The notes beneath the pieces were generated by a model. It saw nothing but the letters and a program-made list of their open reading frames with translations. It made no database searches and was not told the DNA's origin. Position numbers and translations under genes: made by a program. Shown here in pieces: positions 1 through 11,126 of a DNA stretch of 64,000 nt. The stretch is from Leptodactylus fallax (lineage: Eukaryota > Chordata > Amphibia > Anura > Leptodactylidae), in NCBI GenBank assembly GCA_947044405.1, contig CAMRHE010000352.1, positions 1,083,501-1,147,500 of the forward strand, in the 5' to 3' direction. How positions within the stretch are numbered: position 1 is the stretch's first letter; every line of letters starts with the position of its first letter.

Positions 1-1516
1 CATGTTCTCCCACTTAAAAAGATGAGAGACCCCTGTAATTGACATCATAGGTAGATCTCAACTATGAGAGACAAAATGAGAAAACATGTCTAGAAAATCA
101 CATTGTCTTATTTTTTAAGAATTTATTTGCAAATTATGGTGGAAAATAAGTATTTGGTCACCTACAAACAAGCAAGATTTCTGGCTCTCACAGACCTGTA
201 ACTTCTTCTTTAAGAGGCTCCTCTGTCCTCCACTCATTAGCTGTAGTAATGGCACCTGTTTGACATTGTTATCAGTATAAAAGACACCTGTCCACACCCT
301 CAAACAGTCACACTCCAAACTCCACTATGGTGAAGAGTAAGAGCTGTGGAAGGACACAAGAAACAAAATTGTAGACCTGCACCAGGCTGGGAAGACTGAA
401 TCTGCAATAGGCAAGCAGCTTGGTGTGAAGAAATCAACTGTGGGAGCAATAATTAGAAAATGGAAGACACGCAAGATCTCCCCCCGTGGGGTCAAAATGA
501 TCACAAGAACGGTAAGCAAAAATCCCAGAACCACATGGGGGGACCTAGTGAATGACCTGCAGAAAGCTGGGACTAACATAACAAAGGCTATCGTCAGTAA
601 CACTACGCTGCCAGGGACTCAGATCCTGCAGTGCCAGACGTGTCCCCCTGCTTAAGCCAGTACATATCCGGGCCCGTCTGAAGTTTGCTAGAGAGCATTT
701 GGATGTTCCAGAAGAGTATTGGGAGAATGTCATATGGTCAGATGAAAACAAAGTAGAACTGTTTGGTAGAAACACAACTAGTCGTGTTTGGAGGAGAGTG
801 AATGCTGAATTGCATCCAAAGAACACCATACCTACTGTGAAGCATGGGGGTGGCAACATCATGCTTTGGGGCTGTTTCTCTACAAAGGGACCAGGACGAC
901 TGATCTGTGTACATGAAAGAATGAATGGGGCCATGTATCGTGAGATTTTGAGTGCAAACCTCCTTCCATCAGCAAGGGCACTGAAGATGAAACATGGCTG
1001 GGTCTTTTAGCATGACAATGATCCGAAGCACACCGCCAGGGCAACAAAGGAGTGGTTTCGTAAGAAGCATTTCAAGGTCCTGGAGTGGCCTAGCCAGTCT
1101 CCAGATCTCAACCCCATAGAAAACCTTTGGAGGGAGTTGAAAGTCCATGTTGCCCAGCGACAGCCCCAAAACATCACTGCTCTAGAGGAGATCTGCATGG
1201 AGGAATGGGCCAACATACCAGCAACAGTGTGTGCCAACCTTGTGAAGACTTACAGAAATGTTTGACCTCTGTCACTGCCAACAAAAGATACATAACAAAG
1301 TATTGAGATGAACTTTTGTTATTGACCAAATACTTATTTTCCACCATAATTTGCAAATAAATTCTTTAAAAATCAGACAATGTGATTTTCTGGATTTGTT
1401 TTCTCATTTTGTCTCTCATAGTTGAGGTCTACTTATGATGTCAATTACAGGCCTCTCTCATCTTTTTAAGTGGAAGAACAATTGGTGGCTGACTAAATAC
1501 TTTTTTTTCCCCACTG
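1..1516 (+). mobile_element. Tc1/mariner element A, cut by the left window edge
   Basis: The right end reads ...CCCCACTG followed by TA at 1517-1518, the Tc1/mariner target dinucleotide. The left part matches the second copy at 37710-39286 almost base for base but begins about 45 bases inside the terminal inverted repeat, so the true left end lies outside the window. The inverted repeats are about 200 bp long, and the segment around 100-160 recurs inverted near 1330-1400. The interior carries a broken transposase gene. It is a dead DNA transposon in the last visible ZMYND8 intron. Confidence 0.93.
327..1345 (+). pseudogene. Tc1-type transposase pseudogene (element A)
   Basis: This is a remnant of the cut-and-paste transposase of Tc1/mariner elements. 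Pieces in different frames (about 425-655 and 699-1010, then 1010-1345) match the transposase at 38077-39153. The first piece holds the helix-turn-helix region ([18 protein letters not shown] in the intact copy), the second the DDE block with [11 protein letters not shown] and the [13 protein letters not shown] motif. The stretch that should hold SGAPCKI is deleted around 470-480, a frameshift follows near 600-660, and a stop interrupts the FQHDNDP motif at about 1008-1010. It cannot encode an active enzyme. Confidence 0.9.
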
Positions 1517-1617
1517 TATACTGTAATATACCTACTATGTCATTTTACACATTCATCAGAAATGAAGGACCACTGAATTTCAGATCTTTGATTTTAGATT
1601 ATTCAGGCATTATGTTA

Positions 1618-1850
1618 GGAAGTACGGTAGCCAAGTGGTTAGCACTGTAGCTTTGCAGTGCTGGAGTCCCAGGTTCAAATCCGACCAAGGACAACATCTG
1701 TGTGTTTGTGTGAGTTTCTTCTTGGTATTCTTGTTTCCTACCACGAGAAGTTAGATAATTTTTTGAGTGCCAATTATGTAGTGAAATTTGTGATACACCA
1801 ATCAGTAGTATGGTTTTAAGTCTGCTCAACTGCACCATATGAAGGCACCC
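1618..1850 (+). repeat. tRNA-derived SINE-like repeat
   Basis: The head carries a pol III A box (TAGCCAAGTGG near 1628) and a B box (GGTTCAAATCC near 1672) at tRNA-like spacing. It does not fold as a functional tRNA. The body, with ACCAAGGACAACATCTG and a GTGTTTGTGTGAGTTTC-like stretch, is matched in inverse orientation by 31400-31530. This is therefore a retroposed SINE or a related short retroelement rather than a tRNA gene. Confidence 0.65.
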
Positions 1851-1998
1851 TTAGGGTACACAGTCATAGCTAATTCAATCCTGGGACCATAGATGCTTTC
1901 ACTTTTGACAGCATCCTTACCCTGCATTCACACGATTGATGTTTCACCCGTGAAACTCGGTTCATGTGTTGGCTGGATTTACCGGCATGAACAGTATG

Positions 1999-2139
1999 GG
2001 CTGCGGCAATACAACACGTGGCCACAGGATGTCTTGCACATATCGCTGAGCTGTTAGTTTCTATCGCATCACTTCTTGGGGTTGTTGATGGTTGTATTCA
2101 ATGGTTCCCCATATAACCACACCAGTAGTTATTAGTTAT
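1999..2139 (+). repeat. Dispersed repeat, copy 1 (pairs with 4977-5106)
   Basis: About 140 bp, beginning GGCTGCGGCAATACAACAC and ending CACCAGTAGTTATTAGT, recurs in the same orientation at 4977-5106 with scattered substitutions and small indels. The two copies flank a segment interrupted by the Tc1 element at 2943-4508. They may be parts of the termini of one older retroelement. I cannot name the family. The remaining sequence between 1851 and 2940 shows no gene. Confidence 0.7.
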
Positions 2140-2942
2140 ACTTGACTTATTAGTTATCTATGAGGCTGGGAGGCAGGGCCACATGTGGGGTTAGGCTAGG
2201 GCCACAGGAAGACTTTGGCCCTGACTGGTGCATGATCAAAGATCGCTTTGTCAACCTGAGACTCCCTTCACTAATGGAAGTGAAGAGTGCATTGTGTTGC
2301 TCTGTGCCTGTTACAGATGTCACTCTGTACTAATTTAGTGTGCACCAGCACCTGAAGCAGACTGACAGGAACTGCAAATCTTAACAGCAATTGGTACAAG
2401 AGGCATTATATAGTAATGGAGACATAAGAAAACATTAAACTGCAGTGAGGGTATTGACACACTGATGTGCAGCATAAATATGGGATACTGCAGCATCCCA
2501 GAGTGCTCCTGCTTATATTGTGTTTCTCTTTGTGCCTCTGGGTTATGTTTGTATGTCATGTCTATATGTTATGTGTTATATTTAATTTGTAGGCAACTCT
2601 CCCCTTCTTAATTCCCCCATTGTTCACTCCTTACACTTGGTAAAGACCTGGCCTATCACATGTATTCGTTGGGGACAGGGAGACTTAGGTCTTCAGAGGG
2701 ACCGTTAGAGCCTCAGATCCAGTTCTAGTGTAATGCAGTGTGAGAGGGCAGAGGATACAGTGCATGCCATCACTGTCCACTGAGGAACGGGGGGTTCTTA
2801 TCCAGCTCCTGAGGAGGAAAAATTCTAGCCCAAGGCTCTTACAAAGACAGGCCTGAGACAGGGAGACTGTCTAACCTTTGGACATTGTGCCAGGAGGAGT
2901 AGTGGAGTCCTGCGACAGGAGGTATTATCCCGGCACCTTCTA

Positions 2943-4508
2943 CAGTCATGGCCAAAAGTTTTGAGAATGATACAAATATTAATTTTTACAAAGTCTACTG
3001 CTTCAGTTTTTCTAATGGCAATTTGCATATACTCCAGAATGTTATAAAGAGTGATCAGCTTAACAGCAATTACTTGCAAAGTCAATATTTGCCTAGAAAA
3101 TGAACTTTATCCCCCAAAACACATTTCAACATCATTGCAGCCCTGCCTTAAAAGGACCACCTAACATCGTTCAGTGATTGCTCCATTAACACAGGTGTGG
3201 GTGTTGATGAGGACAGGGCTGGAGATCAATCTGTCATGATTAAGTAAGAATGACACCACTGGACACTTTAAAAGGAGGCTTGTGCTTGCCATCATTGTTT
3301 CTCTTCTGTTAACCATGGTTATCTCTAAAGAAACACGTGCAGTCATCATTGCACTGCACAAAAATGGCCTAACTGGGAAGAGTATTGCAGCTAGAAAGAT
3401 TGCACCTCAGTCAACAATCTATCGCATCATCAAGAACTTCAAGGAGAGAGGTTCCATTGGTGCCAAAAAGGCTCCAGGCCGCCCAAGAAAGACCAGCAAG
3501 CGGCAGGACCGTCTCTTAAAAGTGTTTCAGCTGCGGGATCGGGCTACCAGCAGTGCAGAGCTTGCTGAGGAATGGCAGCAGGCAGGTGTGAGTGCATCTG
3601 CACGCACTGTGAGGCGGAGACTCTTGGAGCAAGGCCTGGTCTCAAGGAGGGCAGCAAAGAAGCCACTTCTCTCCAGAAAAAACATCAGGGACAGACTGAT
3701 ATTCTGCAAAAGGTACAGGGAGTGGACTGCTGAGGACTGGGGTAAAGTCATTTTCTCTGATGAATCCTTTTTTCGATTGTTTGGAACATCTGGAAAACAG
3801 CTTATTCGGAGAAGAAGAGGTGAGCGCTACCACCAGTCTTGTCTCATGCCAACTGTAAAGCATCCTGAAACCATTCATGTGTGGGGTTGCTTTTCAGCCA
3901 AGGGAATCGGCTCTCTCACAGTCTTGCCTAAAAACACAGCCATGAATAAAGAATGGTACCAGAATGTCCTCCAAGAGCAACTTCTCCCAACCGTCCAAGA
4001 GTAGTTTGGCGCTCAACAATGCCTTTTCCAGCATGATGGAGCACCTTGCCATAAAGCAAAGGTGATAACTAAATGGCTCAGGGAACAAAACATAGAGATT
4101 TTGGGTCCATGGCCTGGAAACTCCCCAGATCTTAATCCCATTGAGAACTTGTGGTCAATCATCAAGAGACGGGTGGACAAACAAAAACCAACAAATTCAG
4201 AAAAAATTAAAGCATTGATTCTGCAAGAATGGACTGCTATCAGTCAGGATTTGGTCCAGAAGTTGATTGAGAGCATGCCAGGGAGAATTGCAGAGGTCCT
4301 GAAGAAGAAGGGTCAACACTGCAAATATTGACTTGCTGCATTAACTCATTCTAACTGTCAATATAAGCTTCTGTTACTCATAATATGAATGCAATTATAT
4401 TTCTGTATGTGATAAAAACATCTGACAAACACACATAAAAACCAGAGGGCAGCAGATCATGTGAAAATATAATATTTGTGTCATTCTCAAAACTTTTGGC
4501 CATGACTG
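2943..4508 (+). mobile_element. Complete Tc1/mariner element B
   Basis: Both ends are present. The left end starts CAGTCATGGCCAAAAG, the right end is its inverse complement, and TA flanks both sides (2941-2942 and 4509-4510). The outer 28 bases of the inverted repeats match without a mismatch, and the match continues with one difference to about 40 bases. The element is 1566 bp, the usual size for vertebrate Tc1-like transposons. It carries a nearly intact transposase gene and sits inside an older repeat whose halves lie on either side. Confidence 0.96.
3315..4331 (+). pseudogene. Tc1-type transposase with one in-frame stop (element B)
   Basis: This is a DD34E-type transposase that binds the element's terminal repeats and moves it into TA sites. 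I chose the ATG at 3315 (MVISKETRAVIIALHKNG) because it aligns with the usual Tc1 start; an upstream ATG at 3282 is in frame but atypical. Visible parts in order are the paired-type helix-turn-helix region (GKSIAARKIAPQSTIYRII), a GRPRKT linker, the first catalytic block (VIFSDESFFRLFG), VWGCFSAKGIG, FQHDGAPCH and [11 protein letters not shown]. The only lesion is a TAG at 4002-4004, after LLPTVQE. Total length is about 338 codons, the family norm. Confidence 0.93.
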
Positions 4509-5350
4509 TACAAGGTAACCAGATTCCAGGACTATCCTGGAGTATAGCCCCCAGTATCTGCTGCTGAAGGAGGCTGAGGAGTGGAGATAGTTTTGGCGTG
4601 GAGTACAAAGCCTAAACATCACTGGGCATCCTCTCAGGACCCAGGCTGGGGGAGATGAATAGTGTGATACTACAACCACCATTTGGAAGCTGCTTGTTTT
4701 CACTGTTCAGTTGCTGAGTAAAGCCTGTTTCAACTGCACAACTGCCTTCCTGAGTCGTTCCTGCATTACCATCAGGACCCTTCCGAATACCATCACACCG
4801 GCTCAGAGTAGAGAGGTCCCTTCTCCAACTAGAAGCACCCCGGGGGAACTACTACCACCACCATCAGGTAGCACAGCAGGTCTCACCTCATCCGTGTCCG
4901 GCCTAGAAGCACTTGGGCACTATCCGGGGGCACACCATTCACCACTGCTACTTCCATCCTACGGTTCCCTCCTTTTGGGCTGTGGCAATACAACACCTGA
5001 CCAGAGGATGTCCTGCACATATCGCAGAGCTGTTAGTTTCTCTCGCATCACTTCTTGAGGTTGTCGATGGTTGTCTCCCCATATAACCACACCAGTAGTT
5101 ATTAGTACAGCCAAAGCAGGATTGAACTTAATCCAGGATTGCTCCCCGGGAGGGGGGGGGAGAGGATGGAGTCTCAGGACCATGAGCCGTTTCAGCTCAG
5201 GACCATGAGCTGTAATACCTTGCTGTTTGATCCTGGTAATCAGGTCTACTACATGAGCCTTAGCACTTCTAAACAACGGCGAGAAAGGGAGACACACTGC
5301 CCCAACAGATGACCAGGGGTTAGGCCAGTATTATTACTTATATAATTTTT
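4509..5350 (+). repeat. Older repeat interrupted by Tc1 element B, with dispersed segment 4977-5106
   Basis: The segment on both sides of Tc1 element B (about 2560-2940 and 4511-5330) is not L2 or Tc1. It includes the 4977-5106 copy of the repeat also found at 1999-2139, plus a GAGTAAAGCCTGTTTCAACTGC stretch near 4717 that resembles an LTR R region. An open frame at 4711-5058 shows no recognisable domain and is probably chance. An LTR retroelement split by Tc1 is my best guess, weakly held. Confidence 0.35.
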
Positions 5351-6306
5351 TTTTTTAAGTTTAAAACAACCACAGACACCCCTGGGTGTTCAACTTATCA
5401 CTTTAATTACTACTTGCTAAGACGCACTATTAAATCATGGGGCAGTAGGGGTTAAAAGAATTTTCTTAAGTTAGGTGAAAGGACCTGATTTCTTTTCCAG
5501 AAACTCCATTACTCCTTTTCGTCGTCAGATCTCATATTAATTTTAATGACATTGAACTGCAGTACTATACAAATCTATAAAATAGGAAGGACACTTTTTC
5601 TAATATGCATAGACTCCTGACCCCATGCAACCTTGCTAACCTCTAACAGTATAACAATGAAATAATTGTTTAAAAGGGATGGTCTAATGGGGTAGATTGA
5701 CATCTCAGAGGAAAATTCCCCACTCAGAAACACCCTATATGAGCAAATGTGTAGGAACAGCTCCCTTTCCAGCTGATTGAAGGTGTCGAATTGAAATAGC
5801 TGCCATGTAATTCTATATTTTAGGGGACATGCCCAGGTAGCTGAGACTTTCCCTAGCAAAGCCAAAGGAGCAGCAGAGAAGGGAGCTGGACCCAGACAGA
5901 TTATCTGACTGCTCCGGGGTTTCAATGTGAAAGGTCTTGTCCAGGAGAATACCGCTTAAGGTTGAGGCTCCATTTTGCAGAAATGCAGTTTTTTTTTTTT
6001 TTGTTGCAGATTTAGCTGCGTTTTTTTGAGCCAAAGGCAAAAATGGCTACAAAAGGAATGGGAAATATATAGGAATTACTTATACTTCTATGTTCTGTTC
6101 AATCCACTCCTGGATTTGGCTAAAAAAAAAAAAAAAGAACAAAAAAAAGCTGTGTTTCCACAACGCGGGGCCTCAGCCTAAGTATAGCTAACTACACTTT
6201 ATTTTATCGAAACACAAAAAAAAACCCCCAAAAAACAAAAACAACCCACTTTCATGGTAAACAGTAGAATAATTTAATTCTCCGTAGTATAAGGAACACT
6301 ACCTAC
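5351..6306. other. Intronic sequence without a recognisable gene
   Basis: AT-rich ZMYND8 intron with homopolymer tracts (T-rich near 5345 and 5990, A-rich near 6123-6147 and 6217). Open frames here show no family resemblance. I see no exon or transposon end. Confidence 0.6.
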
Positions 6307-6491
6307 CTTACTGGTATATTTGGCAATGTCAGCTGCAACATCAGCCGAGGCAGTAGCAATGGGAAGATCACTGGTAATTGATGTGGTCACTGGCTGTCCT
6401 GTGCTAGTCACCATGGCAAGTGGTTGGGCGCTGGTCACAAGGGTTATGGTGGAGGTTGATGTAGCTTGTGTAACTTCTTTTTGCTGCACCG
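6307..6491 (-). CDS. ZMYND8: ZMYND8 exon (61 complete codons, AVQQKE ... KYTSK)
   Basis: This is the sixth and last visible coding exon of ZMYND8, a nuclear chromatin reader and transcriptional co-regulator. It encodes a serine/threonine-rich linker ending in SDLPIATASADVAADIAKYTSK, the highly conserved stretch just before the C-terminal coiled coil and MYND finger. The acceptor is TTTTTTAG at 6492-6499 and the donor is AAG|GTAGGT at 6307/6306. The exon starts with two bases that complete the codon opened by exon 22421-22032 and ends on a codon boundary. The following exon (MMDAIKG... in other vertebrates) is not found to the left and must lie outside the window. Confidence 0.96.
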
Positions 6492-6562
6492 CTAAAAAAA
6501 CACAAAAAAGTGAAAATTATACATTGCTCTGCTACATGCCAACATTGGATTATAAGACACTG

Positions 6563-6958
6563 TTGAAGAGGACCTTTCACGCCCTCATGTATATGCAGTT
6601 TTACATACCGCTAGAAATCCGACAGTGTGATGAATTCAGCAAACTGTCGGCTTTCCCGTTATGTCTTAGTTTCACTGTCCATCGTCAGAAGGGAGTTCCT
6701 GACAGTCTAGCTGAGCTATGGATGAGTACAGTCAGGGAGGGCGTTCCTTACCGCCCAGTGATGACGTTGAGCTGTGAGGAACGCCCCCAGCTAGACTGTC
6801 AGGAACGCCCTTCTGACGGTGGAGAGTGAAACTAAGACCAGCTCCAGCCCCGGGGCACATAACGGGAAAGCCGACAATGCGCTGAATTCAGCGCACTGTC
6901 GGCTTTCTAGCGGTATGTAAAACCGCATATACATGAGGACAAGAAAGGTCCTCTTTAA
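6563..6958. mobile_element. TTAA-flanked foldback MITE, family 1, copy 1
   Basis: About 396 bp with long inverted repeats. The left arm runs GAAGAGGACCTTTCAC...CTGTCGGCTTTCCCGTTATG and the right arm is its inverse, ending GGTCCTCTTTAA. The right flank is TTAA and the left is TTGA, a one-base decay. The centre holds further inverted segments around CAGTCTAGCTG. The TTAA target and TTAAAG ends fit Kolobok/T2 or piggyBac-type MITEs. No coding capacity. Other copies are at 52146-52538, 32052-32344 and 39287-39360. Confidence 0.9.
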
Positions 6959-7109
6959 ATAGTATATAAGATAACTGTGCTACATCATAATATAATATTA
7001 ACACTGGAAATATTCTATTCACAAGGAGCAATTTGAAAAATTCTTACTGCAGGTTTGGTGTCAACAAAATAGTGTTGTTAAATGGATTTTCCCTCTAACA
7101 TAACCATAT

Positions 7110-7609
7110 TTAAAGGGAATCTGTCAGGTCAACCTGGGACACTAAACCTCCTACAGGTCCTTATAGCCTGGGGTTTAGTGTCCAAAATTGTCCTAGTGTA
7201 ATGCAATCCGCAGGCGCATTAAAAATAAAAAACCTTTATACCTACCTAGAGAAGGGTCCAATCGACGCTGTTCCGCGAGAACAGTCAGGCTTATTCATGA
7301 GCTTCTTCGTTGGCACGCCTCCCGCAGCCTACCCTGTTCTTCAGTGAAGCCAAAGATGGACACCCCGGCTTCACTGTGCAATTGCCGGAGGTACGTGACA
7401 TGCACACTGAATCTGAGGTGTACTCCTCTGGCTTCATTGAAGAACTGCACAGGCGCGGGGAGTACAGCGGAAGGGTGAGTATAAAGCTTTTTTATTTTTA
7501 ATGCGGCCATGGATTGCGTTATAACGGTGATTTGGGACACTAAACCCCAGGTCCATATGGATGTTTGGGTGGTTTAGTGTCCCAAATTGCCCTGACAGAG
7601 TCCCTTTAA
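7110..7609. mobile_element. TTAA-flanked MITE, T2/Kolobok-like
   Basis: The left end TTAAAGGGAATCTGTCAGG and the right end CCTGACAGAGTCCCTTTAA are inverse complements with few mismatches. A second inverted pair (GGGACACTAAACC near 7136 and GGTTTAGTGTCCC near 7572) lies further in. TTAA flanks both ends. The TTAAAGGRR start matches the T2 group of frog MITEs. No transposase is present. Confidence 0.88.
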
Positions 7610-7761
7610 ATTTGTAGTCGATTACAAGTTTTTTTTGCAAATATAAATAATCTAAAAGTCTGCAGAGTTTTAAAGATTTCTTTAATCATCTTAGTGGTGA
7701 TAGTCTGTTGTCTTGATTGGTTGCCAATTGATACAAACACAAATGCAGGAACTTTCTATAG

Positions 7762-8801
7762 CAGAGGTCGGCAACCGCATATTTCCCTGGCATGGGCAGC
7801 CCGAGTCCTCGCCCAGCTGTTTCAGTTGGACCAAACACGGCTGAAATGAAACTACTATTATACAGTGGGGTCTCTTCAGACCCCAGAGTATAATAAGCAG
7901 AGGCTCAGGAGAGGTGATGAAACATTACGCATAATGATGCGACGTGACGACTGAGACCCAATCAGCGGTCGCTGACTTCAGGTAGAAGCACCTGCAGAGC
8001 ACAGAGCCACCACGGAGCGCAGAGAAGGTAAATATCATTGTTTTTTATGTTTGTCACCTCTCATGGCCCTCCACTTATTATATTCTGGGGTCTGAAGAGA
8101 TGGGACATAATAGCTTGTGCAGGGGTCAATATGGGACATAATACCATGTGTGGGGGCCACAATGAGACATAATACCGTGTGCAGGGGCCGCTATGGGATA
8201 TAATACCATGTGCAGAGGCCGCAATGGCATATACTATCGTGTGCAGAGGCCGCTATGGCATATAACACCGTGTGCAGAGGCCGCTATGGAATATAATACA
8301 GTGTGAAGAGGCCGCTACGGGATATAATACCGTGTGAAGAGGCCGCTATGAGACATTATTCTGTATAATTGTTTTTGCACAGAAAACACAGGCATTTTTT
8401 TTTTCGTGCAAAAACGCACCATGTGAACGGAGTTTTACATCGAAGTAAAAGTTCCAGTGGCCTAAGAATATACCTGCATCCAGATACATAGTGTGTTTCC
8501 ACCATAAGGATGCTGCCACATGGTGCTCCTGGACACATACATTTACCACTAATTGGGGCTGCACATGTACTTTCATTGCTTCTAATCGGAAAGTACAGGT
8601 GCGTCCCAGGAAATAGCAGTAAATGCATGTGTCCTAAAGCATCATGTGGCAGCACTTCTGTGTTATGGTTTGTTGTTTATGACTTTAGTTTTGGGGTCGT
8701 CAGACTTAGAATTATTGATCGGCACTCCAAGAACCTCATCTTTGATTTTTTTTTTTTATTAAAATCGGCAAGCCGAACAAAAAAAGGTTGCCTACCCCTG
8801 G
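7762..8801. mobile_element. Non-autonomous hAT-type element with 8-bp target duplication
   Basis: The left end CAGAGGTCGGCAACC and the right end GGTTGCCTACCCCTG are inverse complements with two mismatches. The 8-bp sequence TTCTATAG occurs directly before (7754-7761) and after (8802-8809). An 8-bp duplication and CAGRGGT termini are hAT hallmarks. At about 1040 bp without a transposase, it depends on an autonomous relative. It contains a 31-bp minisatellite (8095-8365) and a large internal inverted repeat (about 8508-8655). Confidence 0.92.
8095..8365 (+). repeat. 31-bp minisatellite inside the hAT element
   Basis: Roughly eight head-to-tail copies of a 31-bp unit centred on GAGGCCGCTATGGGATATAA, with substitutions between units. 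The array lies wholly within the hAT element and so probably moves with it. Confidence 0.9.
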
Positions 8802-9536
8802 TTCTATAGTCTGGGACCTGTCAGAAACATGATTTCCTTACTTTCCTTCCTTAAAAGTTATCAGGCAGGACAACTACATTCATGAAAAGATAACTCGGCT
8901 ACAATAAGGAAATCATGGATGATTTTACAGCATTCATATTCATAATCAGTGGCAAACGATCAAGGAAAAAGACTGTCACCACCAAGATGGTTAGAGAAAA
9001 TCTTCAAATTTCTGCAAAATATTTAATTACTAATATCTGCAAAAAAGTTTAAGTTTTAATTGTCTATAAATTTAAATATGGTTATGTTTGTGGAAAAAGC
9101 CCTTTAAAGGCTAAGGTCCCACATAGCAAGAAAATACCAGGGAGGAAACGCATTGCGTTTTTCACAGAAAGTTCACAGGGTTTCCTTCTGCGGAGTTTCT
9201 GCCTTTATTATAAATATATGGAAAATGCCAGCGTTTCCGTAGGTATAACAGACATGCTGCAATTTACAAAAACGTAAGAATTTTTTTTTTGCAATGTGTG
9301 AATGGGATCAACCAGAATCCCATCCACTTTAAAGGTCATGTAAAACACAGTCATCCTGCCTCACACTGCCATTGGCTAAAAATATATGTCACTGTACATG
9401 TGAGTAGCTCCGGGGTTTTTTTGTTTTGGGGGGTGGTTGGGGTAGGTTTTTTATGTTTAAAAAGGTGGGATTTAGTAAATGTATATTTGGGTATAGTATT
9501 TGTATTAGGTTAAAGGGTCGCGGGGTCTTTGTACTG

Positions 9537-9840
9537 GGTGAAAACATACATTCAGCCAGTACATTTTGCTAGTGTAATGGCTGCATGATTTCACCCAGCT
9601 TTCCCGGAAACGGAATACAGATCTCCAATTTGTTTCTGGGAAAGCTGGGTGAAAACATACATACAGCCAGTACATTTTGCTAGTGTAATGGCTGTATGAT
9701 TTCACCCAGCTTTCCCAGAAACAGAATAAAGATCTCCAATCTGTTTCTGGGCAAGCTGGGTGAAAACATACAGCCATTACAGTAGAAACAGATTGGAGAT
9801 CTTTACCCCATTTCTGGGAAAGCTGGGTGAATACATAGAA
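9537..9840. repeat. 111-bp tandem repeat with a hairpin in every unit
   Basis: GAAAACATAC begins at 9540 and 9651, and GAAAACATA again at 9762, giving a period of 111 bp over about 2.7 units. Each unit holds a near-perfect hairpin: TTTCACCCAGCTTTCCC pairs with the downstream GGGAAAGCTGGGTGAAA around a loop with GATCTCCAAT. Related but diverged units occur at 11405-12480 and near 46780. Open frames across it are by-products of the repeat. Confidence 0.92.
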
Positions 9841-9889
9841 AAATAATGTAAATTTTATTTTTTTTTTATATTTTCTATATACTCAGGTG

Positions 9890-10690
9890 AAATCATAATG
9901 GACCACATCACTGACCAGCATGTTGTTTCAAGCAATAAAATGGACAAATAGGGTAGCTGTTGGGGAGTTTTTATTTAAATAAAATAAGTTTTTCTGATGT
10001 GTTTTTTTTTTTTTTTATCCACTGTTTATACAAAGCACTTCGTAATGGAGCTGACGAGTGACAGCACTCATTACTAAGGATGTGGCTTACTGTTAGCTGC
10101 CAAAAAGGCTGACAGTAACTCCCCCCAATTATTACCCCGGTACCCAATGCCTCCAGGGGTGCCAGGAAGAGCTGGGTTCGGTCCAGTAACTGACCCTCTA
10201 TTGAGGGTCAGGTACTGGGGTGGCTGCAGGCTGTTATTAGGCTGGGAAAGCCCAAAAGCCGTGGGCTTTCCCACCCTGGTAATGACAGGCTGCTGCTGCT
10301 TTATCGAAGCTGGCTGGTATGGAAAATAGGGGGGACCCCACGTCATTTTTTTTTTTTTTTCAATTTATTTTCATTTCCAAATCTAGGTATCCCCCTTATT
10401 TCTCAACCAACCAGATTCCCACTGGACAACATACAGCTCTTCCTGCCAACTCTGGAGGCATAGGGTACCAATTTTTGGATGTCAACAGTAAAAAGCCCCG
10501 GCCTTGTAATGAGTGTTGTCAGTCAGCTCCATTACTAAGGGCATTGTATAAACAGTGGAAAAAAAAATATTCACATCAGTAAATTTTCTTTTTTATTTAA
10601 ATAAACACTCCCCTCTTTGCTCTTTGTTCATTTATTGCTAGAAACAGCTGACCACCGAATGATTTTCCTCTGTCTGCTTCCAGGAATTAC
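9890..10690. mobile_element. Large foldback element (inverted repeat of about 650-800 bp)
   Basis: The left half (AGCAATAAAATGGACAAA, GGGGAGTTTTTATTTAAATA, CCACTGTTTATACAA, ATGGAGCTGAC, GAGTGACAGCACTCATTAC) reappears inverted in the right half (10480-10690) in reverse order. The best-matched core is 9962-10613, and weaker pairing extends outward to about 9890 and 10690. It has no coding capacity. A foldback DNA transposon or an old inverted duplication would explain it. Clear target duplications were not identified. Confidence 0.8.
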
Positions 10691-11070
10691 ATCACTTCCT
10701 GATATCTATAGTCTTCCTCCTTCTCAAAAAAAAAATAAAAATATGGGAAAAAACGGATTCAAAACGGATTAGCAAAACGGACACCTTTTTCACCAGGTAT
10801 CCGTTTACCAATCCGTCTAAAATCATGGATTGTGGTATACATTTGGTAACCGTTTGTGTACGTTTTTTTAATGAATGCGTTGTTTTCATAAAACGTTTAG
10901 CGACGGACGGATAGCAAGCGCAGGTGTGAACGAAGCATCAGTTGTTTCAACTTACCTGCTTTATTATGAAGTCCTTGAGACCATTTAAACCATGTTGAAT
11001 TATATGTGCTAAATGATGACATCTGACTATCCATATTAGATTATACACTAGGCTTTGTATTTGCATATAT

Positions 11071-11072
<2 letters not shown>

Positions 11073-11125
<53 letters not shown>

Positions 11126-11126
11126 T
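11073..11126. repeat. (TA)n(CA)n microsatellite
   Basis: About 40 bases of alternating TA followed by CACACACACA. The flanking AGCGACTTTG...CCGAAACGTGTTATAC text (11163-11210) resembles the ends of Penelope/Neptune-type elements in frogs. The short open frames here are artefacts of the TA run. Confidence 0.9.

Noticed and set aside
545..934. 129-codon minus-strand frame, and similar frames at 38058-38393 and 38403-38654
   Set aside because: Antisense shadows of Tc1 transposase genes.
1628..1700. tRNA gene
   Set aside because: A and B boxes are present, but no acceptor stem or anticodon arm folds, and the following sequence is that of a dispersed SINE-like repeat.
1..6306. Downstream ZMYND8 exons (coiled coil and MYND finger)
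   Set aside because: No minus-strand match to the expected MMDAIKG or cysteine-rich MYND text.
8095..8365. CRISPR-like array of regular repeats
   Set aside because: Units are contiguous 31-bp tandem repeats without spacers, in a vertebrate hAT element.
9505..9777. 90-codon minus-strand frame with repeated CFHPA..ETNWRS
   Set aside because: Produced by the 111-bp tandem repeat, whose period is a multiple of three; no independent support for coding.
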